From: Hyphomicrobium sp. 12-62-95
Lineage (GTDB): Bacteria; Pseudomonadota; Alphaproteobacteria; Rhizobiales; Hyphomicrobiaceae
Direction: 5' to 3'
Assembly (NCBI GenBank): GCA_002279935.1
Contig: NCCZ01000001.1
Span: 124,001 to 188,000 of the forward strand
DNA: 64,000 bases
Shown: piece after piece, positions 54,321 through 63,074 of the stretch
Numbering within the stretch: the first letter of the stretch is position 1
Layout of the letters: each line of letters starts with the position of its first letter
Notes under the pieces: model-generated
The model's input: the letters and a program-made list of their open reading frames with translations, nothing else
The model's database searches: none
Told to the model about the DNA's origin: nothing
Made by a program: the position numbers and the translations under genes

Positions 54321-55727
54321 TTAGCCGGTCTTGGACCCTAATTCCAAGCACGCGAGCCAGCCTTGCGCCATTTTGAGGACGTTCTGTGGCGCAGTTCCAC
54401 CATGGCTCGTGCGGCTTTTGACAGAATTCTCAACAGATAGAACGCTGTAAACGTCCTTTGTAATGCGGGGCTCGACGCCCTGCATGGCCTCCAGCGGCAA
54501 TGATTCCAGGTCGCAGCCCTGTGTTTCGGCCAGTTTCACAATCGTACCGGTGACGTGATGGGCGTCGCGGAAGGGCATTTTCAGTTCGCGGACGAGCCAG
54601 TCGGCGAGATCCGTGGCAGTGGAGAAGCCACGGCCGGCGGCGTCGCGCATCCGCTCGGACACCGGTTCGAGGTCGCCGACCATGCCGGACATGGCGGCGA
54701 GGGCGAGTTTCAGGGATGCGATGGCGTCGAAGGTGACTTCCTTGTCTTCCTGCATGTCCTTGGAATAGGCCAGCGGCAGACCCTTCATGACCATGACGAG
54801 GCTTTGGAAGGCACCGGCAATGCGACCGACTTTGGCGCGCGAGAGTTCGGCGGCGTCGGGGTTGCGCTTTTGCGGCATGATCGAAGAGCCGGTGGTGAAC
54901 TTGTCGGTGAGCGTGATGAAGCCGAACTGCGGCGTCATCCAGATCACGATTTCCTCCGCCAGCCGCGAGAGATGGACGGCTGCGATGGTGGCTGCGGCCA
55001 ACGTTTCCAATGCAAAATCGCGGTCCGAGACGCCATCGAGCGAATTCGACATTGGCCGGTCAAAGCCGAGGTCGGCAGCGGTCTTGTGACGATCGATGGG
55101 GAACGATGTGCCGGCAAGCGCTGCTGAGCCGAGTGGGCTTTCGTTGAGGCGCTTTCGGGCATCGGCGAAGCGGCCGCGGTCGCGCGCGAACATTTCGACG
55201 TAGGCCAGCAGATGGTGGCCGAACGTGACGGGTTGGGCTGGCTGCAAATGCGTGAAGCCCGGCATGACGGTGGCGGCATGCGCCTCGGCTTTTTTGGCGA
55301 GGGCCAATTGCAGGGCTTTGAGCGCGGCGTCGATGCCGTCGATCTGGTCGCGGACCCAAAGGCGGAAATCGGTGGCGACCTGATCGTTGCGCGAGCGGGC
55401 CGTGTGCAGGCGGCCGGCGGGCGTGCCGGCCAGTTCCTTGAGGCGGCTTTCGACGTTCATGTGAACGTCTTCGAGGGCGCGCTTCCACTCGAAGGTGCCG
55501 GCGGCCACTTCGGCCGCGACCTTGTCGAGACCGGCGATGATCGCATCCGCGTCGGCCTGCGTTATGATGCCGGCGCCGGCGAGCATGGCCGCGTGCGCCT
55601 TCGAGCCACGGATATCCTGCGGGGCAAGCGCCTTGTCGAAGCCGATGGAGGCATTTATCTCCTCCATGATCTCCGCCGGGGACATGGCGAACCGTCCGCC
55701 CCACATCTTGTTGGATTCATTCGTCAC
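54321..55727 (-). CDS. argH: Argininosuccinate lyase
   Basis: 468 residues. The superfamily signature is [12 protein letters not shown], and earlier blocks are MHMNVES-like [26 protein letters not shown] and [20 protein letters not shown]. It splits argininosuccinate to arginine and fumarate in the cytoplasm. The start ([13 protein letters not shown]) gives the usual length. It is divergent from tlpA, with only 41 bp between starts, so the promoters must overlap. Confidence 0.97.
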   Translation of the reverse strand: MTNESNKMWGGRFAMSPAEIMEEINASIGFDKALAPQDIRGSKAHAAMLAGAGIITQADADAIIAGLDKVAAEVAAGTFEWKRALEDVHMNVESRLKELAGTPAGRLHTARSRNDQVATDFRLWVRDQIDGIDAALKALQLALAKKAEAHAATVMPGFTHLQPAQPVTFGHHLLAYVEMFARDRGRFADARKRLNESPLGSAALAGTSFPIDRHKTAADLGFDRPMSNSLDGVSDRDFALETLAAATIAAVHLSRLAEEIVIWMTPQFGFITLTDKFTTGSSIMPQKRNPDAAELSRAKVGRIAGAFQSLVMVMKGLPLAYSKDMQEDKEVTFDAIASLKLALAAMSGMVGDLEPVSERMRDAAGRGFSTATDLADWLVRELKMPFRDAHHVTGTIVKLAETQGCDLESLPLEAMQGVEPRITKDVYSVLSVENSVKSRTSHGGTAPQNVLKMAQGWLACLELGSKTG

Positions 55728-55768
55728 GTATGGGCTCTCCTTGAGCCTTGAGAAACAAAGGTTAATCG

Positions 55769-56416
55769 ATGACGGACAAAAACAGCCGCGAACCGGCCGC
55801 TTCGCGCTTGGGTTTGATCGGCGCGGCGCTGGCTGCGGCGGCGCTGGGGTTTGCGGCGGTATACGTCACGCAGGGCCGGCCTGACAATGAAAAGGGCGCG
55901 GAAAAGAGCGTTGCGGCTGAGGCAGCGCCGGATAAGCCAGCTGCGGCTGGGGCTGGCGGGGGAGATCTGGTCGCATTCGTGCGCAAGACCCCGCCGGTAG
56001 AGCTGGCCAATGTGTCTTTCAGCGACGAAGCGGGGGCGGCCAAGACGCTCGCCGATTTCAAGGGCAAGGTCGTCCTTTTGAACCTGTGGGCGACGTGGTG
56101 CCTGCCGTGCCGGCACGAGATGCCGTCGCTCGACCGGTTGCAGAAGGAGATGGGGTCGGATCAGTTCGAAGTCTTGGCATTGAGCCTCGATCGGGCGGGC
56201 AAGGATGCCGCGCGGAAGTTTTTCGACGAGATCAGAATAGCGAACCTGAAACTTTACATCGATCCGACGATGAAGGCGGGGAACGGCCTGCGCGCGGTCG
56301 GGATGCCGACGACGATTTTGATCGGCAAGGACGGGAAGGAATTGGGGCGGCTGCCGGGACCAGCGGAGTGGGACAGTGCGGCGGCGAAGGCGCTGATTGC
56401 GGAAGCGTTGAAGTGA
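55769..56416 (+). CDS. TlpA-family thiol:disulfide reductase
   Basis: 215 residues. One N-terminal membrane anchor ([20 protein letters not shown]) leaves a thioredoxin domain in the periplasm. The active site is WCLPC (Cys111, Cys114) in [17 protein letters not shown], and the cis-Pro segment VGMPTTILI follows. TlpA-like proteins reduce disulfides, often during cytochrome oxidase or cytochrome c maturation. Its position beside argH is a known arrangement in Bradyrhizobium-type genomes. Confidence 0.94.
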   Translation: MTDKNSREPAASRLGLIGAALAAAALGFAAVYVTQGRPDNEKGAEKSVAAEAAPDKPAAAGAGGGDLVAFVRKTPPVELANVSFSDEAGAAKTLADFKGKVVLLNLWATWCLPCRHEMPSLDRLQKEMGSDQFEVLALSLDRAGKDAARKFFDEIRIANLKLYIDPTMKAGNGLRAVGMPTTILIGKDGKELGRLPGPAEWDSAAAKALIAEALK

Positions 56417-56431
56417 GCCGGCATAAGAAAA

Positions 56432-56458
56432 ACGTCTTCGATCGGGGATCGAAGACGT
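56432..56458 (-). terminator. Intrinsic terminator for the minus-strand small gene
   Basis: Perfect 12-bp stem ACGTCTTCGATC / GATCGAAGACGT with a 3-base loop; read on the minus strand it is followed by TTTTTC. It also lies 15 bp after the tlpA stop and may act for both, though no T-run follows on the plus strand. Confidence 0.85.
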
Positions 56459-56488
56459 GGGAAGGCTTAGATTGGGATGGGGGCCGGA

Positions 56489-56728
56489 CTACTTCTTTTT
56501 CTGGGTGAGCGCGGAGGCGGCGGCGGACTTGGCTTCCTTCGAAGCCGTCTTGCTCTTGAGGATCTTGCCGGCGGACGAGGCGACCTTGGCGCTCGTCTTT
56601 TCGGTCGAGCCCTTCTGCGTCAGGGCGGAGGCGGCGACGGCCTTTTCGGCCTTCGTCGCGGTCTTGCTCTTCAGGACTTTGGCTGCCGATGAGGCCACCT
56701 TCTTACCCGTGCTCGCACTCTTTGCCAT
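56489..56728 (-). CDS. Small Lys/Ala-rich protein with an internal duplication
   Basis: 79 residues from the ATG at 56728 (MAKSASTGKK). Two near-identical 30-residue halves are visible: KVASSAAKVLKSKTATKAEK and KVASSAGKILKSKTASKEAK, each ending ASALTQK. The high Lys/Ala/Ser content and lack of acidic clusters resemble small histone H1-like or seed-type proteins that bind DNA. Similar short proteins occur in Hyphomicrobiales, but the role is not known to me. It has a strong terminator after it and stands alone. Confidence 0.8.
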   Translation of the reverse strand: MAKSASTGKKVASSAAKVLKSKTATKAEKAVAASALTQKGSTEKTSAKVASSAGKILKSKTASKEAKSAAASALTQKKK

Positions 56729-57096
56729 GGGATTGTCTCTCATGTTCGGTTGGCGGCCGCGACACGCGGGCCGTGCGGATCGTGGTTGACCCGGCGGCAG
56801 AGTGAGCGGATTCGCGGGCGGCGTGAATGGGGCGGTGCTTGGCCGGCAACCGGTCGTGGGTCGCCGGGGTGTGAGGTGCGCCTGCGGCGCTGGCCTTTTG
56901 CTGGATCCCCGGCCGGCGCTCGCCTGTGGCTCGCTGGGCCGAGGATGACGAAAGTGGGGAGCGCTGGGCGTTCCGCGCTCTATTGCGGCGCGGGTGATGG
57001 CGGCGGCGGGCCATCGTCCGGCGTTGACAGGTGGGGGGTGGGGCGGCACAAGGCGGCGATCCCATTCATCCGCATCGCAACGCGAGGACTTCCCCC
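56729..57096. other. 368-bp gene-free region upstream of dapD
   Basis: Holds the divergent promoters of the small Lys-rich gene and dapD. GC-rich, with no supported frame; no clear hexamers, hairpins or repeats were recognised. Confidence 0.35.
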
Positions 57097-57939
57097 ATGG
57101 CGCACGCCGACCTGCAAAAGACAATTGAAGCTGCCTGGGAGGCGCGCGACGGGATCACGAGCGGGACCAAGGGCGAGGTTCGCGATGCCGTTGAGGCGGC
57201 GCTTGAGCTGCTCGACAAGGGTGAGGCGCGGGTGGCGGAGAAGGGCCCGGATGGCTGGGTCGTCAATCAGTGGCTGAAGAAAGCCGTGCTGCTGTCGTTC
57301 CGGCTGAATGACATGGGGCTGATCGCGGGCGGACCGGCGGGCTCGTTCTATTGGGACAAGGTGGCGCCAAAGTTCGAGGGCTGGACGGCGGACGATTTTA
57401 AGAAGGGTGGGTTCCGGGTGCTGCCCGGTGCCTACGTGCGCAAGTCGGCGTTCATTGCGCCCGGCGCAGTGCTGCTGCCATCGTTCGTCAATCTGGGCGC
57501 CTATGTCGGATCGGGGACGATGGTCGATACGTGGGCAACGGTGGGGTCGTGCGCGCAGATTGGTAAGAACTGCCATATCTCGGGCGGTGCCGGGATCGGC
57601 GGCGTGTTGGAGCCGCTGCAGGCGGGCCCGGTGATCATCGAAGACAACTGCTTCATCGGCGCGCGCGCGGAAGTCGCAGAAGGCGTGCAGGTCGGTGAGG
57701 GCTCCGTTCTGTCGATGGGCGTGTATCTCGGTGCTTCGACGACGATCATCGACCGGGCGACAGGCGAGCGGATGTCCGGCAAGGTGCCGCCCTACTCGGT
57801 GGTTGTTTCGGGAACGATGCCGGGTAAGCCGCTGCCCAACGGCGAGCCGGGGCCAAACCTCTACTGTGCGGTTATTGTGAAACGCGTTGACGAAAAAACA
57901 CGGTCGAAGACGAGCATTAACGATCTCTTGAGGGATTGA
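57097..57939 (+). CDS. dapD: Tetrahydrodipicolinate N-succinyltransferase
   Basis: 280 residues from the ATG at 57097 ([14 protein letters not shown]); the frame upstream is not conserved. The left-handed beta-helix is seen in hexapeptide-like blocks such as [28 protein letters not shown] and [34 protein letters not shown]. It adds a succinyl group to tetrahydrodipicolinate in the DAP/lysine pathway. A 97-residue ORF and dapE follow in the same direction. Confidence 0.97.
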   Translation: MAHADLQKTIEAAWEARDGITSGTKGEVRDAVEAALELLDKGEARVAEKGPDGWVVNQWLKKAVLLSFRLNDMGLIAGGPAGSFYWDKVAPKFEGWTADDFKKGGFRVLPGAYVRKSAFIAPGAVLLPSFVNLGAYVGSGTMVDTWATVGSCAQIGKNCHISGGAGIGGVLEPLQAGPVIIEDNCFIGARAEVAEGVQVGEGSVLSMGVYLGASTTIIDRATGERMSGKVPPYSVVVSGTMPGKPLPNGEPGPNLYCAVIVKRVDEKTRSKTSINDLLRD

Positions 57940-57967
57940 GGACAAACCTCCGGAATACTACCGATGC

Positions 57968-58261
57968 GTGCAATTTGGCGCGCAGCCAATTTCGGAGGCG
58001 GGTGTGGGCATTTTGCGCACATTGATCGAGACATTCCAGCCGAGCGCTGCGACGGCTGACACCGCCGAGATTGAGTCTTCGGCGTTGGCGGCTGCGCAGG
58101 CCGCCATGGATGAGGCGATCCGCAAACGTCAGGCGGAGGATCGGCGGGCGGCAGCGGCCGGCGACCGCCGAACGTCCGATGGTGCGAGCTATACGGGGCC
58201 CGACCGGCGCTCGGGCGACCGGCGGCGTGGTGGCGCGTTTGGCCGGCGGACGCGCGACTAG
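57968..58261 (+). CDS. Small hypothetical protein between dapD and dapE
   Basis: 97 residues from GTG 57968, with a later GTG near 58001 as an alternative. The N-terminus looks helical (ILRTLIETFQPSA). The C-terminal half is rich in Arg and Asp with repeated DRR blocks (EDRRAAAAGDRRTSDG, GPDRRSGDRRRGG). It has no recognisable fold. The position in the dap operon, 28 bp after dapD, supports expression, but function is unknown. Confidence 0.55.
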   Translation: MQFGAQPISEAGVGILRTLIETFQPSAATADTAEIESSALAAAQAAMDEAIRKRQAEDRRAAAAGDRRTSDGASYTGPDRRSGDRRRGGAFGRRTRD

Positions 58262-58390
58262 CCGACGTCTCTCGGCGTGCGATCTGCAACCTGCGGCGTG
58301 TATCTTTGACCTTTCCGCGTGCGCTTCTAAATGGCGGCGGCAAGCGGTAGGGTCGCCGGATTATGGCAGACCCACAACCGGCCTCATCTC

Positions 58391-59572
58391 ATGACCCTTG
58401 ACGTGACCGACCCCGTTGCATTGGCGCGGGCCCTCATCCAGTGCCGTAGCGTGACGCCGGAAGAGGGCGGCGCGCTGACGTTGCTGCAGTCCGTTTTGGA
58501 GCCGTTGGGCTTTGTTTGCGAGCGGGTGACGTTCCAGGAAGCCGGCACGCCGGATGTCGAAAACCTCTATGCGCGGCGCGGGACTGGGGGGGCGAATTTG
58601 TGCTTTGCCGGTCATACGGATGTGGTGCCGCCAGGGGATGCGGCGGCGTGGCACTCGGATCCCTTCGCGGCCGAAATTCGGGACGGCCTGCTCTACGGGC
58701 GTGGTGCGGTGGATATGAAGGGCGCCATCGCCTGCTTCGTCGCGGCGGTGGCGCGCGCGATTGCAGCGGGTGAGGACACGGGGTCGGTGTCGCTGCTGAT
58801 CACGGGTGACGAGGAAGGGCCGTCGATCAACGGGACGGTGAAAGTTTTGCAGTGGCTGGCGGAGCGCGGCGAACGGCTCGATGCGGCCATTGTCGGCGAG
58901 CCATCCAATCCGGATGCGCTGGGCGATGAAATCAAGATCGGCCGGCGCGGGTCGGTGACGGGCGAACTGGTCGTGTATGGGGTGCAGGGGCACGCGGCCT
59001 ATCCGCACCGGGCCGACAACCCGTTGCCGAAACTGGCGCAATTTATCACGCGTTTGAGCGGCACGCGCATCGATGAAGGGACGCGGCATTTCCAGCCGTC
59101 GAATTGTCAGGTAACGATCGTGTCGGTGCCGAATACGGCAGCCAATGTCATTCCCGCGTTCGCGGCGGCGACGTTCAACATTCGCTACAATGATATTTGG
59201 CGGCGGGCGACGATTGAGGAGTGGGTGCGGCTGCAGTGCGAGGCCGCGGCTTTGGCGACGGGCGCGCGTTACGACGTTTCGTTCGCGGGGACGGGGGACG
59301 TCTTTTTGACGGAGCGCGGGCCGTTGGTCGATACGCTCTCGTCCGCGGTTCAAGCGGTGACCGGGCGAACGCCCGGTCTTTCGACGTCGGGAGGGACGTC
59401 GGATGCCCGTTTTATCAAGGATTATTGCCCGGTGGTTGAATTCGGGCTCGTCAACCGCACCATCCATCAGGTGGATGAGTGCGTTCCACTGCAGGATCTC
59501 GAGCGCTTGACCGAAATCTACCGGCTCGCCGTTCTGCGCATCGCTAAGGCTGTGGATCAGGCCGCGGCGTAG
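58391..59572 (+). CDS. dapE: Succinyl-diaminopimelate desuccinylase
   Basis: 393 residues from the ATG at 58391 (MTLDVTDPVALARALIQ). M20 metallopeptidase features are FAGHTDVVPPGD (metal His and Asp), LYGRGAVDMKGAI (bridging Asp), LLITGDEEGPSINGT (Glu pair) and GLSTSGGTSDARFI. It releases succinate to give LL-diaminopimelate, the step after dapC in lysine and peptidoglycan precursor synthesis. It lies in the same direction as dapD and is probably cotranscribed. Confidence 0.97.
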   Translation: MTLDVTDPVALARALIQCRSVTPEEGGALTLLQSVLEPLGFVCERVTFQEAGTPDVENLYARRGTGGANLCFAGHTDVVPPGDAAAWHSDPFAAEIRDGLLYGRGAVDMKGAIACFVAAVARAIAAGEDTGSVSLLITGDEEGPSINGTVKVLQWLAERGERLDAAIVGEPSNPDALGDEIKIGRRGSVTGELVVYGVQGHAAYPHRADNPLPKLAQFITRLSGTRIDEGTRHFQPSNCQVTIVSVPNTAANVIPAFAAATFNIRYNDIWRRATIEEWVRLQCEAAALATGARYDVSFAGTGDVFLTERGPLVDTLSSAVQAVTGRTPGLSTSGGTSDARFIKDYCPVVEFGLVNRTIHQVDECVPLQDLERLTEIYRLAVLRIAKAVDQAAA

Positions 59573-59590
59573 GTCTGCGACTGCACGGCC

Positions 59591-59743
59591 TTAGAAGTAC
59601 GATGCCATGGTCGTGAACGATGCGTTGAGTGCCGTGCCCACGTCCGTCATGCCTGTGACGAGACCCAGTGCAACCAGCGACGCGATGAGTGCGTACTCGA
59701 TGGCGGTTGCGCCAGATTCATTCTTCACAAATTTCGTCAGCAT
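59591..59743 (-). CDS. Flp/Fap-type pilin (copy 1)
   Basis: 50 residues from the ATG at 59743. A short positive leader (MLTKFVKNESG) precedes the pilin-type hydrophobic segment ATAIEYALIASLVALGLV; the Glu-Tyr pair is the typical Flp motif, and processing would occur after the Gly of NESG. It is the structural subunit of a tight-adherence (Tad) pilus. Convergent with dapE. The full Tad operon is not in this window, though three related genes follow. Confidence 0.9.
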   Translation of the reverse strand: MLTKFVKNESGATAIEYALIASLVALGLVTGMTDVGTALNASFTTMASYF

Positions 59744-59841
59744 GACCTGCTCCAGCTTGTGCTGCTTGCTTCGACCGCTCTGTACCGCTGGCGGATGGGC
59801 CACGATGCAGCACGTTTTTACATTACAACGTTTAGTCCATC

Positions 59842-59855
59842 CGATCTTAAGATCG
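59842..59855. promoter_or_regulatory. 14-bp perfect palindrome upstream of the Flp gene
   Basis: CGATCTTAAGATCG, fully self-complementary, about 100 bp upstream of the Flp start. A dimeric regulator site is possible; it matches no consensus that I recognise. Confidence 0.4.
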
Positions 59856-59982
59856 CGTGAAATGATTGCCGCTCGTTCGTGAGGAATTCACGGCGTTTTG
59901 CAGAACGGTGAACGCAGTCTTTCCGGCCACGAAGTGTGGATATTTTCCGACTGATGGCAGCCGTTGCCGTGCCACAAAAGCA

Positions 59983-60012
59983 AAACCCACCCGGCGCTTG
60001 CCGGGTGGGTTT
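59983..60012 (-). terminator. Intrinsic terminator after Flp copy 2
   Basis: 13-bp perfect stem AAACCCACCCGGC / GCCGGGTGGGTTT with a GCTT loop; on the minus strand TTTGCTTTT follows. It lies about 70 bp after the stop of the pilin gene at 60080 and separates it from copy 1. Confidence 0.9.
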
Positions 60013-60079
60013 CGTGGCCGTTAAGCCGATCTCAATTTCGACCCCGGCTTTTCCTTGCAGAAGAGCCGGAGGTTGAGAA

Positions 60080-60238
60080 TTAGAGTTCTGCCGTCACGTC
60101 GCCGAAGGTGCCGTCGAGGCCGCCACGGAGCAAGTTCAGGCCCGGGATCAGCGCGACGCCGATGAGGGCGGCGAGCAGGCCGTATTCGATAGCCGTTGCG
60201 CCCGACTCGTCCTTCAGGAAGCGCGAAAAGTTCGTCAT
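60080..60238 (-). CDS. Flp/Fap-type pilin (copy 2)
   Basis: 52 residues, read directly from the complement: MTNFSRFLKDESGATAIEYG followed by a hydrophobic segment LLAALIGVALIPGLN and a short C-terminus ending in TAEL. The ESGATAIEY block matches copy 1 and Flp pilins generally, with the processing site after DESG. An ATG at 60238 and a TAA at 60080-60082. Its terminator follows. Two unlinked transcripts for the two pilins suggest separate expression. Confidence 0.88.
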   Translation of the reverse strand: MTNFSRFLKDESGATAIEYGLLAALIGVALIPGLNLLRGGLDGTFGDVTAEL

Positions 60239-60849
60239 GATGTAGTCTCCCAATCCACTGGTTCGGTTTCACTAAAGCTCAGTTGCAGGGGTTCGGCCCA
60301 GTGCGTCTGAACTGAAGCTAACTTACAGCCCCAGATGTTAAACTGAGGTAAAAGCGCCGAGCTTTCGCGCGCAATACTTGTTGCTAGAGTGTGAATGCTT
60401 GGATCGCAACTCCATCCTTCTTGTTTGTTGGAAGTATAAAACAAGTATAGTCTCTGGATAATTTTTGGTAAAACTATGTTTTTGCTTGGAAAGGCAATCA
60501 ATCTCATCGCTAATAATTCGTTATGCTGAGTTTTGTTTTATTTTATGCTGTTGCTGCGGTGGGGATGTCTCGATCGGAACTCGTCGTTCTACAAGCCGGG
60601 GTGGGTTAGGGGCGGGCTGACTACATCGGTATTGTTTGCCGCGAGGAGTTCAGTCCTGTGCTCAGAGGCTGGCTTTCGTGCCGGATCGGCACCGTAACTG
60701 TGCGTAAAATTTGCTGGATGGCGTGATGCCGGCTTCGGAACTGGTGGCGTCGCGACATGGTGCGAGCGGTTCCGGCACATCCGTTTGCACTTCTTTCACC
60801 ATTTCCTGACCTAATCGGCTCGAGACATATTCGAGTGAGAGGTCTGGCG
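60239..60849. other. 611-bp AT-rich regulatory region between pilin and pilus genes
   Basis: The most AT-rich stretch of this end of the window, especially 60400-60560. It contains a near-match to a CtrA box at 60338-60352 (TTAA-N7-TAAA) about 100 bp upstream of pilin copy 2, and a 7-bp inverted repeat CTTGTTT/AAACAAG at 60420-60445. It must hold divergent promoters. CtrA control of Tad pilins is known in Caulobacter; here it is inference. A minus-strand frame at 60235-60507 is not convincing. Confidence 0.45.
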
Positions 60850-61362
60850 ATGTTGCGGAAGGCGAGAATGAGTGTGATGCGGGCCGTTGTGCCGCTTGTG
60901 GCGCTGCCGATTATGATCCTGAGCGGTCAGGCAGGGCCGGCGGTGGCTGCAGAAGACCTCGTTGTCCGGTATGATCAGTCGCAATTGCTGCGGCTGCCGC
61001 GCGCTGTATCCGAGATTATTGTCGGCAACCCGTCGATCGCCGACGTGACCGTTCAGTCGGGCAATATGCTGGTCATCACGGGCAAGACGTTTGGCATCAC
61101 CAACATCATCGCGCTGGATGGCGATAAGAACGTGATCCAGGATCAGCGCGTGGTTGTGGAGCGTGATGAGCGCGGCATCGTCAATATTAGCCGCGCGGGA
61201 CTGCGCAAATCGTTTAGCTGCAACCCGAACTGTGCGCCGACGATCACAATCGGCGACGAACCTGGGTACTTCAACCAAGTGGTGCAGAGCTCGTCCAGCA
61301 AAACAAAATTTTCGGAGTCTGGCTCTGATGGCGGGTCGGGAAACGCGCAGGCTAACCAGTAA
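60850..61362 (+). CDS. Pilus assembly protein with secretin-N-like domain
   Basis: About 170 residues from the ATG at 60850, which has GAGAGG eight bases upstream. A signal peptide (AVVPLVALPIMILSGQAGPAVAA) ends before EDLVVRYDQSQ. The domain LLRLPRAVSEIIVGNPSIADVTVQSGNMLVITGKTFGITNIIALD is the N-terminal domain found at the start of CpaC/RcpA-type secretins, here alone. The C-terminus has a Cys pair (SCNPNC) and a Ser/Gly-rich tail. It probably acts in the periplasm with the Tad secretin. A terminator follows. Confidence 0.88.
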   Translation: MLRKARMSVMRAVVPLVALPIMILSGQAGPAVAAEDLVVRYDQSQLLRLPRAVSEIIVGNPSIADVTVQSGNMLVITGKTFGITNIIALDGDKNVIQDQRVVVERDERGIVNISRAGLRKSFSCNPNCAPTITIGDEPGYFNQVVQSSSSKTKFSESGSDGGSGNAQANQ

Positions 61363-61397
61363 GGCCGCTTAGCTGACCGTTGCGATCCGTTATAAAG

Positions 61398-61422
61398 AGG
61401 CTCCCGAGAGGGGGCCTTTTTT
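61398..61422 (+). terminator. Intrinsic terminator
   Basis: AGGCTCCC-GAGA-GGGGGCCT hairpin with one G-T pair, followed by a run of T, 36 bp after the preceding stop codon. Confidence 0.88.
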
Positions 61423-61618
61423 GTCGAGCGGGCGAGGGCCATTTATGGTCAATAAAGTGTTTCGAAATGCAGAGCAATTTTGTGTAGTTTTTATTAAATT
61501 TGATAGGCTCGGATTGGCCTAATCTTTATTCGAACTTGCTTTACTCCAGCCATCATCACTCAGGTTGTGCACCGTCCATCCAGGACGTTGTGCGCTTGAG
61601 ATCAGTGGGGTCTTGGAT

Positions 61619-62215
61619 ATGGTTCCGAATAGTCCTAGTCAGGCGAATACCAGGAAGGCCACGACACTGCTCGGGCGCTTCAAGCAGAACCGGGACGGTG
61701 TCACTGCCGTTGAATTCGGCCTCGTAGCTGCGCCGTTCCTCGCGTTTGCGCTCGGCATCATCGCGGTCGGGCTTCAGTTCTTCACGATCAACACGCTCGA
61801 TCAGGCGGTGGAGAAGGCGTCGCGAAAGATTCGTACCGGTCAGGCGCAACGCGCCAACATGACCTTGGGCGATTTCAAAAATCTTGTTTGCGAGTCTGGT
61901 GGCTATTACCTGCAAAAAGACTGCAACAATATTTTCATCCACGTGCAGAATTCAGGCGACTGGGCGGATATCACGCCGACGGCCTGCGCAAACAACGGCG
62001 AAATGACGACACAGGCCAATACGACGGGTGCGATCTCGGACTCGGCCGGTGGCGGATCGCAGGTCGTGCTCGTGACGGTTTGTTACGACTGGCTGATGCC
62101 GCTGAGCTTGCCTTATCTCCAATACCTGTTGATGCGTCCGGCAGACGGCATTCCGCTTGTTAGCGGTGGATCGCTGATCCAGTCGGTGGCGACGTTCCGA
62201 AGCGAAAACTTCTAA
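61619..62215 (+). CDS. TadE-like pilus-assembly protein (copy 1)
   Basis: 198 residues from the ATG at 61619 (MVPNSPSQANTRK). After a basic lead (LGRFKQNRDG) comes VTAVEFGLVAAPFLAFALGIIAVGLQFF, the TadE-type prepilin-like hydrophobic segment with the conserved Glu. The remainder is extracytoplasmic with three Cys (CESGGYY, KDCNN, VTVCYDW) and ends in VATFRSENF. TadE/F pseudopilins are needed for Tad pilus formation. It is followed by a second TadE-like gene 45 bp away, so they are probably cotranscribed. Confidence 0.88.
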   Translation: MVPNSPSQANTRKATTLLGRFKQNRDGVTAVEFGLVAAPFLAFALGIIAVGLQFFTINTLDQAVEKASRKIRTGQAQRANMTLGDFKNLVCESGGYYLQKDCNNIFIHVQNSGDWADITPTACANNGEMTTQANTTGAISDSAGGGSQVVLVTVCYDWLMPLSLPYLQYLLMRPADGIPLVSGGSLIQSVATFRSENF

Positions 62216-62260
62216 TCACGCGGACAGCATACCGTTTTGCTCCATCATTCCGAGGCCATC

Positions 62261-62896
62261 ATGTCCGAGATCACGAAAAAATCTTCCGCTTCCGGCCGCC
62301 GGTTCGCCGGTGACAAGCGCGGTATTGCCGCCGTCGAGTTCAGCCTCATCGTACCGGTGCTGTTCATTATGTTCATCGGGGTGATCGAAGTGACGCGGGC
62401 GGTCTCGATTGACCGGCGCTTCGGCAAGGTCACATCGATGGTGGCGGACCTGCTGACCCGCGAGACGGATCCGGTGGACGCCGCCACGGTGCAAGGGATC
62501 TATGGCATCGTCAATCACATCATGGGTGTGTGGGGTGCCGATACGCTGAAGCTACACATTACGCCTGTTCGTGCTGCGGCCGATGATCGCAACGATGTTT
62601 ATGTGTATGCGGCCAAAGCGAACCGTCCATCGTTCGGGTCGAACGCGACGTCGCCGCGGGACGTCTGTGAGCGGTTTGCTGGCTTGACCACCGATCTTCT
62701 CGATAGCGGCGGTACGGCCATCGTGGTCGAGGGCGAATACGGATTTGCTCCCCTGATCGCCGAGGGCTTTATTCCAGCCACGACATGGGAAGACCGAGCG
62801 GTGTTCGCCCCCCGCGAAGGAAACGGGTGCGTCAGCTTCGAACCCGATGAGGGCGAAAGCGCCGATTGCGAGCCGACGCCCGGCTGCGAGAATTGA
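62261..62896 (+). CDS. TadE-like pilus-assembly protein (copy 2)
   Basis: 211 residues from the ATG at 62261 (MSEITKKSSASG); an ATG at 62237 is possible. FAGDKRGIAAVEFSLIVPVLFIMFIGVIEVTRAV is the TadE-type hydrophobic segment with the invariant Glu. The outer part has acidic stretches and a Cys-rich end (CVSFEPDEGESADCEPTPGC). With the preceding gene it likely provides the TadE/TadF pair of the pilus. An inverted repeat follows the stop. Confidence 0.88.
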   Translation: MSEITKKSSASGRRFAGDKRGIAAVEFSLIVPVLFIMFIGVIEVTRAVSIDRRFGKVTSMVADLLTRETDPVDAATVQGIYGIVNHIMGVWGADTLKLHITPVRAAADDRNDVYVYAAKANRPSFGSNATSPRDVCERFAGLTTDLLDSGGTAIVVEGEYGFAPLIAEGFIPATTWEDRAVFAPREGNGCVSFEPDEGESADCEPTPGCEN

Positions 62897-62916
62897 ACTG
62901 TGTGCAGAAATGTCTG

Positions 62917-62948
62917 ACATCGGGCGGGATATATTTTCCGCCCGATGT
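62917..62948. terminator. Inverted repeat after the TadE-like pair
   Basis: Perfect 11-bp arms ACATCGGGCGG / CCGCCCGATGT separated by an AT-rich 10-base loop, 21 bp after the stop codon. The T content after it is weak (TGTATTATG), so termination is likely but not certain. Confidence 0.65.
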
Positions 62949-63074
62949 TGTATTATGTGATGAGTTCTCTCTCCTCTTTGAGGTGAGGGTCCTATTCTGC
63001 GGGGCTCCTCGCCAATCATAAGAGCACCGTTTATTCGTCGCCGTGTTTTCTTTTTCAGGGCGCAGATTTTTTCA

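Noticed and set aside
57918..57932. TTAACGATCTCTTGA near the end of dapD as a CtrA box
   Set aside because: One mismatch in the second half-site and inside coding sequence.
60235..60507. 90-residue minus-strand frame in the AT-rich pilin upstream region
   Set aside because: It overlaps the pilin start in another frame, lies in AT-rich regulatory sequence and has no recognisable features.
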